DNA of 47,667 nt from Planctomycetota bacterium (GCA_016200225.1 JACQFD010000034.1:1-47667); one strand, 5' to 3'. Counted from the stretch's first letter, positions 34,631-43,073 are shown. Notes: generated by a model from the letters alone, not told the origin. Program-made: numbers and translations.

Positions 34631-34960
34631 CTAAAACAGTCCGGGCAGATTCATACCGCCCGTTACCTTTTGCATTTCGGCCTTTTGGATTTCGTCGGCC
34701 CGCTTCATTCCCGCCGCGACGGCCGCGATGATGAGATCCTCGAGCATGCCGAGATCTTCGAGATCGACCGCTTCTTTTTGTATCTTGATGGCGACGACGT
34801 CTTTATTACCATTCACCGTCGCTTTCACGGCGCCGCCGCCGGCCGTGCCTTCGACGACGCGTTCGCGGAGTTCCTCCTGAACGCGCTTCATTTCGCGCTG
34901 CATTTTCTGCGCCTGCCGGAGAAGACTGCCGAGATCGCCAAAACCGCCGCTGCCGCTCAT
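34631..34960 (-). CDS. YbaB/EbfC nucleoid-associated protein
   Basis: The product is 109 aa. It has the YbaB fold: a helical start (LGSLLRQAQKMQREMKRVQEELRERVVEGTAGGGAVKATVNGNKDVVAIKI) followed by DLEDLGMLEDLIIAAVAAGMKRADEIQKAEM, which closes the tweezer-like dimer. It binds DNA with little sequence preference. It lies 15 nt after dnaX and 30 nt before recR. Confidence 0.95.
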   Translation of the reverse strand: MSGSGGFGDLGSLLRQAQKMQREMKRVQEELRERVVEGTAGGGAVKATVNGNKDVVAIKIQKEAVDLEDLGMLEDLIIAAVAAGMKRADEIQKAEMQKVTGGMNLPGLF

Positions 34961-34975
34961 GATTTTATTGTTTAT

Positions 34976-36667
34976 TTAAGATTCGTCGTTCTGGGGAAGG
35001 TTAATGTTTTCGGGCGCGGGCGACTGACCGAGGACGCGTCCGCGCGTCGAATCCATGACAAATTTTGCCGCCGGAGAAAGTTGATCTTCGCTCACGCGTT
35101 GCATCGGCGCGCGCGCCGCCGGCGCCTGCGGAGGCGCCGATGGAGCCGAAGCGCCCGCGGCGGCGGCGCCCGCGAATTCTATTATTAACGAAACGCCGGG
35201 GCGCTGTTCCAGTATAAATTTTTCGGCCGCGGACCGGTTCACGGAATCGTGGACGATCGTTCGGCTGCGTTCGTCGAGCGCGCGAAGTGTAATTTTAAGA
35301 ATTTTGCCGTCGAACGCGACCGCGGCCGCGTTGTCGCGCAATACTTTTCCGAAAGAATTGCGGTTCGCGAGCAATTCGACGATGGCCTGCGCGGGCGACG
35401 CGGGAGCGGACGCCGTATTTGTAGTCGTCGGCGCCGACGATGCGTTTTGCGCCGCCGCGGGCGCGGTTTTTTGTAAACTTTGCGCCGCGGGCGCGGAAGC
35501 CGCGCCGAACTCGCCCGAAGCGAGGCGTTTTTCTAAATTGAACAATCGTTCGACGAGCGCGGGAATGACGGCGACCTCGGCCGAGCGCGACGCCGCGAGC
35601 AGCGCGGATTCTACAGATACGCGCGTGAGCGGCCCCGCGAAGCGCGCGCGTTCGCGCGCGGACACGAGATGCCTGACGATCGCCTCGAGCCGGTCCGCGC
35701 CCGCCTGTTTCGCCTGTTCCGCGATGCGCGCGCGCGCGTCCCCCGTTTCCATGACGAGATCCGTATCGTCGCCGCAGATCGCGATCGTCATGCACGCGCG
35801 AAAGTGGTCGGCGAGTTGATTTAACAATTCGAGCGGCTCGCCGCCCTGCGACGCGTGTTCGTCGACCATTTGTAATATTTCGGCGCGCCGGCTCTCGAGC
35901 ACGGCCGCCGCGAGCGTCCGGAGTGTCTCGCGCTCGGCCGTTCCCATGACGCGTGACAAATCCGCTTCTGTTGGATTCATTCCCGCGAATGCAATTAACT
36001 GGTCGAGCAGCGACAGACTGTCGCGCATGCCGCCGCGCGCCGAGCGCGCGATCGCCGATATTACAGTTTCTGGAACGTTAAACTTCTCTTGTTTACAAAC
36101 GAACGCGAGCCGCGCCGCGATCGCGGCCTCGTCGATCCGCCGGAATTCGAAGAATTGGCATCGCGAGCGGATCGTATCCGGAATTTTTTCGGGCGCCGTC
36201 GTCGCAAATATAAATTTAGCGTGCGCGGGCGGCTCCTCGAGCGTTTTTAACAATGCATTGAACGCGCCGGTCGATAACATATGCACTTCGTCGAGAATAA
36301 TGATCCGATACCTGCCGCGCATCGGACGAAATGCAATTCTTTCGCGCAGTTCGCGAATATTATCGACGCTGTTGTTCGATGCGGCGTCGACTTCGAGCAC
36401 GTCGACGTCGGTCCCGTCTTCGATCCCTTTGCACGAATCGCAAACGCCGCACGGATTCGCAATGGGCCCTTTTTCACAATTCAGCGCGCGGGCGAGAATG
36501 CGCGCCGAACTCGTTTTTCCGGTGCCGCGCGAACCAACAAATAAAAACGCGTGGCCGATGCGGCCGCTCGAAATGGCCTGGCTCAGGCCCTTCGCGACGG
36601 CTTCCTGTCCAACGAGGTCGTCAAAGCCCGTCGGACGGTATTTGCGAGCTAGGACGAGGTACGACAG
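34976..36667 (-). CDS. dnaX: DNA polymerase III subunit tau/gamma, with apparent CTG start
   Basis: The product is 563 aa if translation begins at the CTG at 36667. The reading (L/M)SYLVLARKYRPTGFDDLVGQE then matches the invariant N-terminus of DnaX residue for residue. Walker A GSRGTGKT is at 45-52, and zinc Cys are at 64, 73, 76 and 79. Walker B is IIILDEVHMLS, and sensor 1 is FIFATTAPEKIPDTI. No ATG, GTG or TTG exists in frame between a TAA upstream and codon 90, so a conventional start would remove Walker A. The C-terminal half is Ala/Pro-rich, then ends in a small tau-like domain. It loads the sliding clamp and bridges polymerase cores. It is followed by ybaB and recR and preceded by the SRP RNA gene. 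Confidence 0.92.
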   Translation of the reverse strand: MSYLVLARKYRPTGFDDLVGQEAVAKGLSQAISSGRIGHAFLFVGSRGTGKTSSARILARALNCEKGPIANPCGVCDSCKGIEDGTDVDVLEVDAASNNSVDNIRELRERIAFRPMRGRYRIIILDEVHMLSTGAFNALLKTLEEPPAHAKFIFATTAPEKIPDTIRSRCQFFEFRRIDEAAIAARLAFVCKQEKFNVPETVISAIARSARGGMRDSLSLLDQLIAFAGMNPTEADLSRVMGTAERETLRTLAAAVLESRRAEILQMVDEHASQGGEPLELLNQLADHFRACMTIAICGDDTDLVMETGDARARIAEQAKQAGADRLEAIVRHLVSARERARFAGPLTRVSVESALLAASRSAEVAVIPALVERLFNLEKRLASGEFGAASAPAAQSLQKTAPAAAQNASSAPTTTNTASAPASPAQAIVELLANRNSFGKVLRDNAAAVAFDGKILKITLRALDERSRTIVHDSVNRSAAEKFILEQRPGVSLIIEFAGAAAAGASAPSAPPQAPAARAPMQRVSEDQLSPAAKFVMDSTRGRVLGQSPAPENINLPQNDES

Positions 36668-36679
36668 GGTTGCAACCCT
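36666..36679. promoter_or_regulatory. Perfect 14-nt palindrome over the dnaX start
   Basis: AGGGTTGCAACCCT is its own reverse complement and overlaps the first two bases of the CTG. As RNA it could not form a useful hairpin without a loop, so a protein-binding site, or a weak end signal for the SRP RNA, is more likely. Confidence 0.4.
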
Positions 36680-36709
36680 TGAGTTATGATTTTGTTAATA
36701 TTAAGAATA

Positions 36710-36824
36710 GACTGACCGAACCCGGCGTAACCGCGGCACCCGAAGACGATCTCTTATGGCTGCTCGGTTCCCCGTCTGACCAGGTTCGAGCGGCTTCGTC
36801 GCACGGGGCAAGATTCGGCCAGTC
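36710..36824 (-). ncRNA. ffs: Signal recognition particle RNA (4.5S type)
   Basis: The 115-nt span matches the usual 4.5S size. The distal hairpin is diagnostic: GAACCTGGTCAG, then CGG-GGAA-CCG (GNRA tetraloop), then AGCAGCCATAAG, with the symmetric and asymmetric loops bound by Ffh. The ends pair fully: GACTGGCCGAATC (36824-36812) with GGTTCGGTCAGTC (36722-36710), 13 bp including two G-U pairs. It lacks room for the Alu domain of the large Firmicutes type. It lies upstream of dnaX on the same strand, an arrangement also known elsewhere. It scaffolds Ffh and FtsY for membrane targeting. The exact ends are set from the pairing. Confidence 0.9.
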
Positions 36825-37065
36825 AGCCGATGAGAATACGCGAAGGCCTCGGTTGTCGCACGCGCGGAGATCGAAATTCGACCGAACGGCCAAGGAGATG
36901 ATGGCTTGCGCCGGAGTATGTCGGCGCGAAGACAGGTCGCGACGCGTCCACCGAAGATCCCGAAAAGCGGACTTGGGCGTCGCCGATCTTGTCGAGGCAG
37001 AGGGTCGAACGCACTGACATTGTAAACACTTATGCCGGTGATTCGACCTGACGTTCAATGAATAA
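36825..37065. other. Intergenic region upstream of the SRP RNA
   Basis: This stretch separates the SRP RNA from the end of the next minus-strand gene. It should hold the promoter of the RNA gene. A 124-codon frame that spans this DNA and the RNA gene (36684-37058) has no family signature and was not accepted as coding. Confidence 0.4.
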
Positions 37066-38637
37066 TTAGTATGGAACTTTATGCCAATCCCAAGCCCACG
37101 CGCCCGTTAAGTCAAAGGCCGACACCGTGAGGCCGATGTCATGATTCGCGGGAAATATTAAATTACCAAATGTTATCGTCAGTTCTTTGCCGTCGGGAGA
37201 GAGGACGACGTTTGTCGCGCCCCCAATCGCGTGCTGGAAGATGTCGCCCGAGCCAAGCAGCGGATCCTCGACAATCAATTGAATAGTATTAAGATCGATG
37301 CCGCCCGATGGATTCATGATTCCATCAGGATCGATAACTTTAACGTTCAACGCGTTATTACTCGCGGCGTCAAACCACAAATAGGCCTTCGGCCCGCCGG
37401 GGTGCGAGAATGCATCAAAGGGATTGTATCCGGCGAGCACTTCATCTCTGTTTTTGTAACCATCACCGTCGTTGTCTCCATTGGGGTCGAGGACGGTGGC
37501 GAACAGATAACCCGTGGGGTCGCCGTCGGGGAATGCCATGTCTTTGTAAGCCGCAAGGCTAGTCGACGACATTTGTCCTGTTACTAATGAAAGCTTGACG
37601 AGTTCTGTATATTTATTTGGTAGGCCCTGATTGACATATCGAAGGGTGTAGATCTCCTCGCCCGTGGGCCCAAATGCAAATCTCCCGAGTTGCTTTGGTA
37701 GTCCAAAGTCCCACTCCTTCATGAGAGCGCCATTATTTTGATCCGCCCGTACAATTTTATGTTGAATCGACGATCCTGTACCAAATATATAGAATACATC
37801 ACCCGATGGTCCAATTCGGAAATCCGCGGGCGCCAGCCCGATATAAGAAGTCTGCCATTTTTTTGAACTTGTCGTGCCATCGGTTAATTCAAATTGAACG
37901 AGCGGTCCATTCGAGTATCCAGCCGACTCAATCCAAACTTGAGATCCGGTCGTCGGCTGAATCCGCGCAATATTATCTCCAAGTGTGGGGCTCCCAAATT
38001 GTGTGGTATAAGTGAGGATCAGGCCGCCGTCATGCGAATTCAGTTTTCTGGCCTCAGCGATAAACGCATAGCTAGTATTAACTTTTGGTGCGAAAAACCA
38101 GGGCTGGTCATCCGCGCCCACAATCAATTGTACAGGGTCAAGGTCAATGTAGCCGGAACCAGAGTTGGAGTTTGTCCAAATAACCGCGCCTCTTGCCGTT
38201 AGTTTGGTTAGGGGCGCGAATCCACCGCCCGCTGAGTAGCCAATGCAGTATAATTCACCCTGCTTGTTCATTGCAATTCGGCTTGGCGGCTCGTTAATAT
38301 TAATGATTGCTTCAATCTGAAGATCCGCCGTGAGCTTCATGACCGAGTTGTAACATTGAGATGGGAATGCACAATCGGGATTCATCCAATAATGCCCATT
38401 CGGCAAGGTCCAGAAAATCTGACTTGTGCCACCGCCGCCCATGTTAAGCCAATTCATATCATTGACGCCGAGCAAGTTCAGTTTTCGATCAAATCGAAAG
38501 GTTGCCCCGTGCGGACCGTTGCCTTGGTGGCTACCCAATTTGTGTTGTCCTGTAATGACAAATTGGTCATGAATTCCAAACGGCTGCGCGGGTCCCACTT
38601 GAATGATTGATATAAGCATGATCGCGTTCGCAAACAT
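37066..38637 (-). CDS. Secreted propeller-like protein with calcium-binding type-3 motif
   Basis: The product is 523 aa. A strong GGAGG lies 7 nt before the ATG. The N-terminus MFANAIMLISIIQVGPAQP is a short signal peptide. The middle shows repeated sheet-like units with sugar- or lipoprotein-propeller character (NGHYWMNPDCAF; SRIAMNKQGELYCIGY; FAFGPTGEEIYTL). Then comes DPNGDNDGDGYKNRDEVLAGYNPFD, a thrombospondin type-3-like calcium loop, and a beta-sandwich C-terminus. There is no catalytic motif. It pairs with the secreted gene upstream (38679-40622), with 41 nt between. Base composition is less GC-rich than in core genes, which fits the accessory character of this region. Confidence 0.8.
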   Translation of the reverse strand: MFANAIMLISIIQVGPAQPFGIHDQFVITGQHKLGSHQGNGPHGATFRFDRKLNLLGVNDMNWLNMGGGGTSQIFWTLPNGHYWMNPDCAFPSQCYNSVMKLTADLQIEAIININEPPSRIAMNKQGELYCIGYSAGGGFAPLTKLTARGAVIWTNSNSGSGYIDLDPVQLIVGADDQPWFFAPKVNTSYAFIAEARKLNSHDGGLILTYTTQFGSPTLGDNIARIQPTTGSQVWIESAGYSNGPLVQFELTDGTTSSKKWQTSYIGLAPADFRIGPSGDVFYIFGTGSSIQHKIVRADQNNGALMKEWDFGLPKQLGRFAFGPTGEEIYTLRYVNQGLPNKYTELVKLSLVTGQMSSTSLAAYKDMAFPDGDPTGYLFATVLDPNGDNDGDGYKNRDEVLAGYNPFDAFSHPGGPKAYLWFDAASNNALNVKVIDPDGIMNPSGGIDLNTIQLIVEDPLLGSGDIFQHAIGGATNVVLSPDGKELTITFGNLIFPANHDIGLTVSAFDLTGAWAWDWHKVPY

Positions 38638-38678
38638 TTGTAATCCTCCGTTAATGATAACTTAATAAAAAGATATTA

Positions 38679-40622
38679 CTACTGTTCCTTCACGTGCGCC
38701 GCCGCTCCAGCCTGTGAGAGCGGTGCTGTAGCATCGGAAGGCTTTGGAGCATTCCTTGCGCTGGCGCCGATAACTACTTGAGCTTTCGCCGCAGATACAG
38801 TGTTATCAAAGTTCCCAGTCGCCATGCACCTGCTCCACAGCGTTTGCCGTTTGGGTCCCCATTCCGTATTCGGCAATGTTTGAAAATCGAGATATCGCAA
38901 GTAACTTGACGTGCCGGTTTCGCCATACCGACTGCTCGGAATGCGCCACGACGGAGTGAGGGACGTGCGTGATGACGTCGTGGCCTGCACCTGCGAGCAA
39001 AAATATAAACTCGCCAGACCTGTGTCTTCAATTTTCAGCGTATGAGAAGGACTGTAACTCGCGTCGGGCTCCGATACAATTAGTGCCGGCTTGGAAACTC
39101 CAAGGGTATCGTCCTTCCAATTGGTAAATACTACGTTTCGTCCAAATCTTGCGCCACTTTCGAGCGTGCCCGAGAATAGGATATGATCGGGAGTCGTCTG
39201 AAAGTAGGGCTTGTAGGTCGGCCAGCCCGTGGGCATCTGATCAGATCTATTCTTATAAATGTACAAAGAACCAACCGTTGGCACAACGCCCGCCGCCCCG
39301 CCGATGCCGCCATTGTTGGATCCCGGCCAAGGCGCGCCCTCGGAATGAAATATAATATCAGGAAGGCCGTCCTGCGGATCGTCGACGTCAATCAGCCAAT
39401 GATAAAAAGCGAATTCCTCGCCATAATCTGTAAAAGGAGTATTAAACGTTGTCGGCGCGTTGGCGTCCGGGATGCCGTCATTGTTCGTGTCTCCATATAA
39501 ATAAACTCCGCCATGATACGTTGGCTTATAAACTTTAAGTTCCGCGCCGCTGTAAAGATGGCCGCGGCCGTATTTGGAATTGGCGTCGGGCCAGTGTGGC
39601 TCGCCGACGACAAGATCCGCGAAGGAATCAATCGCGGAATTTAGATTCGCTATGGAGACCCATGAGCCGAACGCCGTTCCGAGCCCAGCGGTCGGTGCCA
39701 TGATGACCGTAACTGTTGGATTCGAAGCATCCAAACCATTCGGATAGGTTGCGTTTGGTTCTCCCCAAAAAATATAAACTCTCCCGTCGCCGATATCCGC
39801 ACCCCCGGCAGTCACAGCCAAATCGTTACATCCGTCGCCGTCGATATCGCCAACGGCAATGCTAAACCCAAAGAACTGATTGTCTTGTTGCTTGGGAATC
39901 GGAGGCGACCCTGGCTCCAAAGCCACCCATTTATCAGGAGGTGGAAAAATGCCATACGATCCGAAAACAGAGGTCTTGCCGCCTGAAAGATTTGTAATGT
40001 CCATTACGTAGCCATCAACTGCGCCGAGGCCGCGTGCAACATTTGTAGCGTCGAGAGGGATGTCGCGCGTCCACGAGCTAACCAATATCAACGGCAATGC
40101 ATTGCTTCCGCCAAGTTTTGCCACGGCAAGCCCAAGGTTGCCTACGGCTTGACCTGTCTGAGTCGTCCCAGGGATCAGTTGAATTGCATGATGACCGAAT
40201 TGATATGAATCACCGGAGGAGTCTCGGCCCCGATAAACATAAGCATGACCCACGTCGCTCGTACCGAGAACATCCGGATGCGCTTCGTGCGGCGCTGCAA
40301 TTACAACATCGGTCGAAACATGGCTCGAATCTGGATAGGCCGAGCCCGCCACCATCCAACAACCAAATGAACCAAAAGACTGCGATTGACTCGCATTTAA
40401 CAAAATGTCGTAGGAGACAATTCGCCCATTGTCATTTCCCGTCGGACTGGAAGTTACAAGATAGGGAGCGTTCGCCGCATGTGGCGCCGGAGGCGTTTGC
40501 CCTGATGCCATACGGCCCATTGCGATCCCTCCGATCGAAAAGATCAGAATCCACGAAAGTTGGTATTTATTTGCTCTGCTGCTCTTCTGCTCTTCTGCTC
40601 GCCTCACCGTCGGGTTAAACAT
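38679..40622 (-). CDS. Secreted FG-GAP (integrin-alpha-like) protein
   Basis: The product is 647 aa from the ATG at 40622, which has AGGAG seven nt upstream; the longer reading to 40736 runs into the accD remnant and was rejected. The signal region is YQLSWILIFSIGGIAMGRMASGQ. Integrin-type FG-GAP repeats are seen: FGFSIAVGDIDGDGCNDLAVTAGGAD, FGSWVSIANLNSAIDSFADLVVGEP, YGDTNNDGIPD and FGRNVVFTNW. They are spaced like blades of a seven-bladed propeller. The protein is exported and probably binds calcium. With the gene downstream it forms a two-gene secreted unit. A short tandem CTGCTCTT-like run lies in the codons before the signal helix. Confidence 0.83.
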   Translation of the reverse strand: MFNPTVRRAEEQKSSRANKYQLSWILIFSIGGIAMGRMASGQTPPAPHAANAPYLVTSSPTGNDNGRIVSYDILLNASQSQSFGSFGCWMVAGSAYPDSSHVSTDVVIAAPHEAHPDVLGTSDVGHAYVYRGRDSSGDSYQFGHHAIQLIPGTTQTGQAVGNLGLAVAKLGGSNALPLILVSSWTRDIPLDATNVARGLGAVDGYVMDITNLSGGKTSVFGSYGIFPPPDKWVALEPGSPPIPKQQDNQFFGFSIAVGDIDGDGCNDLAVTAGGADIGDGRVYIFWGEPNATYPNGLDASNPTVTVIMAPTAGLGTAFGSWVSIANLNSAIDSFADLVVGEPHWPDANSKYGRGHLYSGAELKVYKPTYHGGVYLYGDTNNDGIPDANAPTTFNTPFTDYGEEFAFYHWLIDVDDPQDGLPDIIFHSEGAPWPGSNNGGIGGAAGVVPTVGSLYIYKNRSDQMPTGWPTYKPYFQTTPDHILFSGTLESGARFGRNVVFTNWKDDTLGVSKPALIVSEPDASYSPSHTLKIEDTGLASLYFCSQVQATTSSRTSLTPSWRIPSSRYGETGTSSYLRYLDFQTLPNTEWGPKRQTLWSRCMATGNFDNTVSAAKAQVVIGASARNAPKPSDATAPLSQAGAAAHVKEQ

Positions 40623-40761
40623 CGTCGTACTCCTGATTCGATATGTCCGTTTTGTCAGCACTCTCACGCCACTGTGGCGTGAACGCTCGCTAACCAAGCC
40701 ATTGACGCCCCCGATCGCCGTTCTGTCAAGCGGCAAAATCTAAAATTCCGATTGAATGCGC

Positions 40762-40897
40762 CTACAAAACCGTCTTCACCGCCGGCTGGTAATAACTTAA
40801 TAATCGCGCACAGGCCGTCGCGCACGCGGTCGCGGGATTCGATGGCGTCGATCTGGCCTTTTTCTAACAAAAATTCCGCGCGTTGAAAACCCTTCGG
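40762..40897 (-). pseudogene. Broken duplicate of the accD 3' end
   Basis: About 136 nt align to the last 44 codons and stop of the intact accD at 42212-42347, with about 18 substitutions and one extra base (about 86% identity, counted by eye). The extra base shifts the frame, so GLPAGGEDGFVG-like nonsense replaces the true YYQPAVKAVL end. Codons PKGFQRAEFLLEKGQIDAI are still readable. The match begins 3 nt after the stop of the DUF4325 gene. It looks like the far junction of an insertion at the accD 3' end. Confidence 0.85.
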
Positions 40898-40899
40898 AA

Positions 40900-41268
40900 C
40901 TATGGAGAACCGACCGGCGCCTTCGTTAACAATATATGGTTTGATGTATTCGATTCATTCTGCAAGCCATGTCCTCGCGCTATCAAATTCGCGTGCTTCG
41001 CAATCGACTCCGGATAATTATAAATCAATATTGAATCAACATGTGCGCTCGATTCTCGACTCAATATTAACTCATTTATTAACTGATCGAGAAATGACGG
41101 GCTAACAATCTCAATTCTTTCAAAATCAACTTCAAACTGGCGTTCATGAACGATCGACACTGAGACACCGTTCGGCGAAGACTTAAAATCCCGGACAATT
41201 CGCGAAGCCGCCGTTCGCGTTGCAAGGACACGAGCAGTAGTGAAGTCTCGGACATTTAGGCGTATCAT
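40900..41268 (-). CDS. STAS-like DUF4325 protein
   Basis: The product is 122 aa. The middle holds the DUF4325 signature VDFERIEIVSPSFLDQLINEL, which resembles the STAS fold of anti-sigma-factor antagonists. It follows the GHKL ATPase gene by 10 nt. In this family an ATPase and a STAS-like protein are usually encoded together and are thought to act as a partner-switch or toxin-like regulatory pair. The role here is not known. The gene ends almost exactly at the accD remnant. Lower GC than the neighbours suggests transfer. Confidence 0.82.
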   Translation of the reverse strand: MIRLNVRDFTTARVLATRTAASRIVRDFKSSPNGVSVSIVHERQFEVDFERIEIVSPSFLDQLINELILSRESSAHVDSILIYNYPESIAKHANLIARGHGLQNESNTSNHILLTKAPVGSP

Positions 41269-41278
41269 CGTTAGGAGT

Positions 41279-42148
41279 CTAAGCTGGAATTGAGGTTAGC
41301 ACAAGCGTTCCCGGAAAGAGCCGCGATCGTTCGCTGGGTTTCATCACGCCATCATTGAATTGGACCATTCCCCTCTCGGAGTGAATTACGAGACTTCTCC
41401 CACGCTTGGATGTCGCCTCCACAACTGTACTGAGTCCGATACCGCGGTTCAAGTCTCCCGTCCCGCTAACGCGCTCCCTCAACGCAAATTCAATGGACGA
41501 GTGGTCGTAGAAGATTTCTGTGTAATGAATTTTCGGATTTTTGCTCAAAGCGGCTCGAATGCCAATGCCGCCATCTGCTACAACGCATACTATTGACGGC
41601 CCCAATCCAAAGTCTTTATATTGGATGAACCCATATGCATCAATCTCGGATTGCGCGTGTTGAATTGCATTGCTCGCGAGTTCCGCAAAAATAGTCAAGA
41701 GGTCCCCGGATACGCTAACAGATTCCGGGTGCGTCGCTTTCAGACGGTCATTGGTGTTATTTGCGTGTGTTTCGATGTCTAATTCACTGCTCAAGGGCGA
41801 CAATGGGAGCAAGATATTGTTATCGTCGACGCTATTGATATTTCGGTCGTCAACTCCCACACCAAGATCCTTAAGTCTGGAAAACAGGCCCAACGACTTT
41901 AAATAAACATTTACGCCGTGATTGTTGGATAGCCTCAAAAATCCAATTCCATTCTGGCGCCGAATTAAAGCAAAAAATACGAGCAATGCGAGCGCCGCCT
42001 GCGGCCGCACAAAGGCGCAGTCTTCCAAATCGACGACGATTTCGCAACCGTTCAATGAACTTGATCGCGGGTCAAGATCCTCGGAACCTTGAAATAGATC
42101 CTTCCAGAGATTGAATTGTCTCGGAGCCTTCAACCAAATCGGGTCCAT
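41279..42148 (-). CDS. GHKL ATPase with STAS-like N-terminal domain
   Basis: The product is 289 aa. Residues about 1-100 look like a STAS or DUF4325-related fold (NGCEIVVDLEDCAFVRPQAALALLVFF). Residues about 145-285 are a histidine-kinase-type ATP-binding domain: N-box IFAELASNAIQHA, G1 CVVADGGIGI, and G2 DLNRGIGLSTVVEA. No phospho-acceptor His or kinase dimer domain is present, so it is more like anti-sigma kinases or GHKL regulators than a sensor kinase. It lies in the segment between intact accD and its broken copy, as the first gene of a two-gene unit with DUF4325. Confidence 0.85.
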   Translation of the reverse strand: MDPIWLKAPRQFNLWKDLFQGSEDLDPRSSSLNGCEIVVDLEDCAFVRPQAALALLVFFALIRRQNGIGFLRLSNNHGVNVYLKSLGLFSRLKDLGVGVDDRNINSVDDNNILLPLSPLSSELDIETHANNTNDRLKATHPESVSVSGDLLTIFAELASNAIQHAQSEIDAYGFIQYKDFGLGPSIVCVVADGGIGIRAALSKNPKIHYTEIFYDHSSIEFALRERVSGTGDLNRGIGLSTVVEATSKRGRSLVIHSERGMVQFNDGVMKPSERSRLFPGTLVLTSIPA

Positions 42149-42211
42149 GATATTAATATATTAAACGCCAACGCCAAACAACTTGCTGTCGACTGTAATG
42201 CTAATCAATTA

Positions 42212-43060
42212 CTATAAAACCGCCTTCACCGCCGGCTGGTAATAACTTAATAATCGCGCCAGATCGTCGCGCATTTTGTCGCGCGAAACGATGGCGTCGA
42301 TCTGGCCTTTTTCTATTAAGAATTCGGCGCGCTGGAAACCCTTTGGCAATTCTTGTTTTAGCGTCGTCGAGATGACGCGCGGGCCGGCGAATCCTATCAA
42401 TGCGCCCGGTTCGGCGAGTAATATATCACATACGGATGCAAACGATGCGGTGACGCCGCCGGTCGTGGGATTGGTCATGCATGAAATGGAAAATCCGCCG
42501 GCTTTGCGCAGGCGCGAGAGCGCGCCGCAGGTTTTTGCCATTTGCATCAATGAAACGGCGCCCTCGTGCATGCGCGCGCCGCCCGACGATGTAAATAATA
42601 TGACGGGGCGGCCCGTTTCGATTCCGAGTTCGCAGGAGCGCGCGACTTTTTCGCCGACGACTTCGCCCATCGAACCGCCCATGAAACCGAAGTCGAGCAC
42701 CGCCATCACGACCGGCCGATTCTTTATTTCGCCGGTCGCCGCGATGATGGCTTCCTGTAACTTCGATTTTTCGCGCGTTTTGATAACTTTGTCGGAATAT
42801 TTAATTGTATCTGTAAATTTTAAACGATCCTGCGGCGTGAGATCCGGCCACTTCTCTTCGAATGTGCCGGGATCCAGCGTGATTTCGAACCGCTCGCGCG
42901 CGCCGAGCGTGAAGTGAAAGTTACACGTGGGACAGACGCGGTGGCGCGATTCGAGTTCTTTACGAAATATCATTTGCGCGCACGACTCGCACTTCAGCCA
43001 AAGGCCTCCGGGCATGTCGCGTTTTTTTCCGAGTCGGCTCCATTCCATGGGTTGCTCCAT
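42212..43060 (-). CDS. accD: Acetyl-CoA carboxylase carboxyltransferase subunit beta
   Basis: The product is 282 aa. The N-terminal zinc ribbon has Cys24, Cys27, Cys43 and Cys46 (CESC and CPTC). The carboxyltransferase core shows FGFMGGSMGEVVGEKVARSCE, then SSGGARMHEGAVSLMQMAKT, then NPTTGGVTASFA and GFAGPRVI. With AccA it moves the carboxyl group from biotin to acetyl-CoA, starting fatty-acid synthesis. It follows rpe by 13 nt. Its last 44 codons have a diverged copy 1.3 kb downstream, so the 3' end may be a recombinant brought in by the neighbouring insertion. Confidence 0.96.
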   Translation of the reverse strand: MEQPMEWSRLGKKRDMPGGLWLKCESCAQMIFRKELESRHRVCPTCNFHFTLGARERFEITLDPGTFEEKWPDLTPQDRLKFTDTIKYSDKVIKTREKSKLQEAIIAATGEIKNRPVVMAVLDFGFMGGSMGEVVGEKVARSCELGIETGRPVILFTSSGGARMHEGAVSLMQMAKTCGALSRLRKAGGFSISCMTNPTTGGVTASFASVCDILLAEPGALIGFAGPRVISTTLKQELPKGFQRAEFLIEKGQIDAIVSRDKMRDDLARLLSYYQPAVKAVL

Positions 43061-43073
43061 TTTTTGGTAATTA

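Larger units (their letters stand above)
40762..42347. mobile_element. Putative insertion at the accD 3' end (GHKL ATPase/DUF4325 cassette)
   Basis: The 1314-nt segment 40898-42211 lies between direct repeats made of the accD 3' end: intact copy 42212-42347 and broken copy 40762-40897. This is the pattern left when an element integrates in the 3' end of a gene and restores it with its own copy. No integrase or transposase is inside, so it may be a satellite, a decayed element, or a product of unequal recombination with foreign DNA. Confidence 0.6.

Noticed and set aside
36684..37058. 124-codon minus-strand frame before dnaX
   Set aside because: It overlaps the SRP RNA, whose fold explains the sequence, and has no recognisable protein motif.
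40570..40605. Short tandem CTGCTCTT-like repeats
   Set aside because: They are codons for a charged run before the signal helix of the FG-GAP protein; too short to call a repeat element.
40664..40870. Short minus-strand frame with EKGQIDAI
   Set aside because: It is the frameshifted accD 3' remnant read through, not a separate gene.
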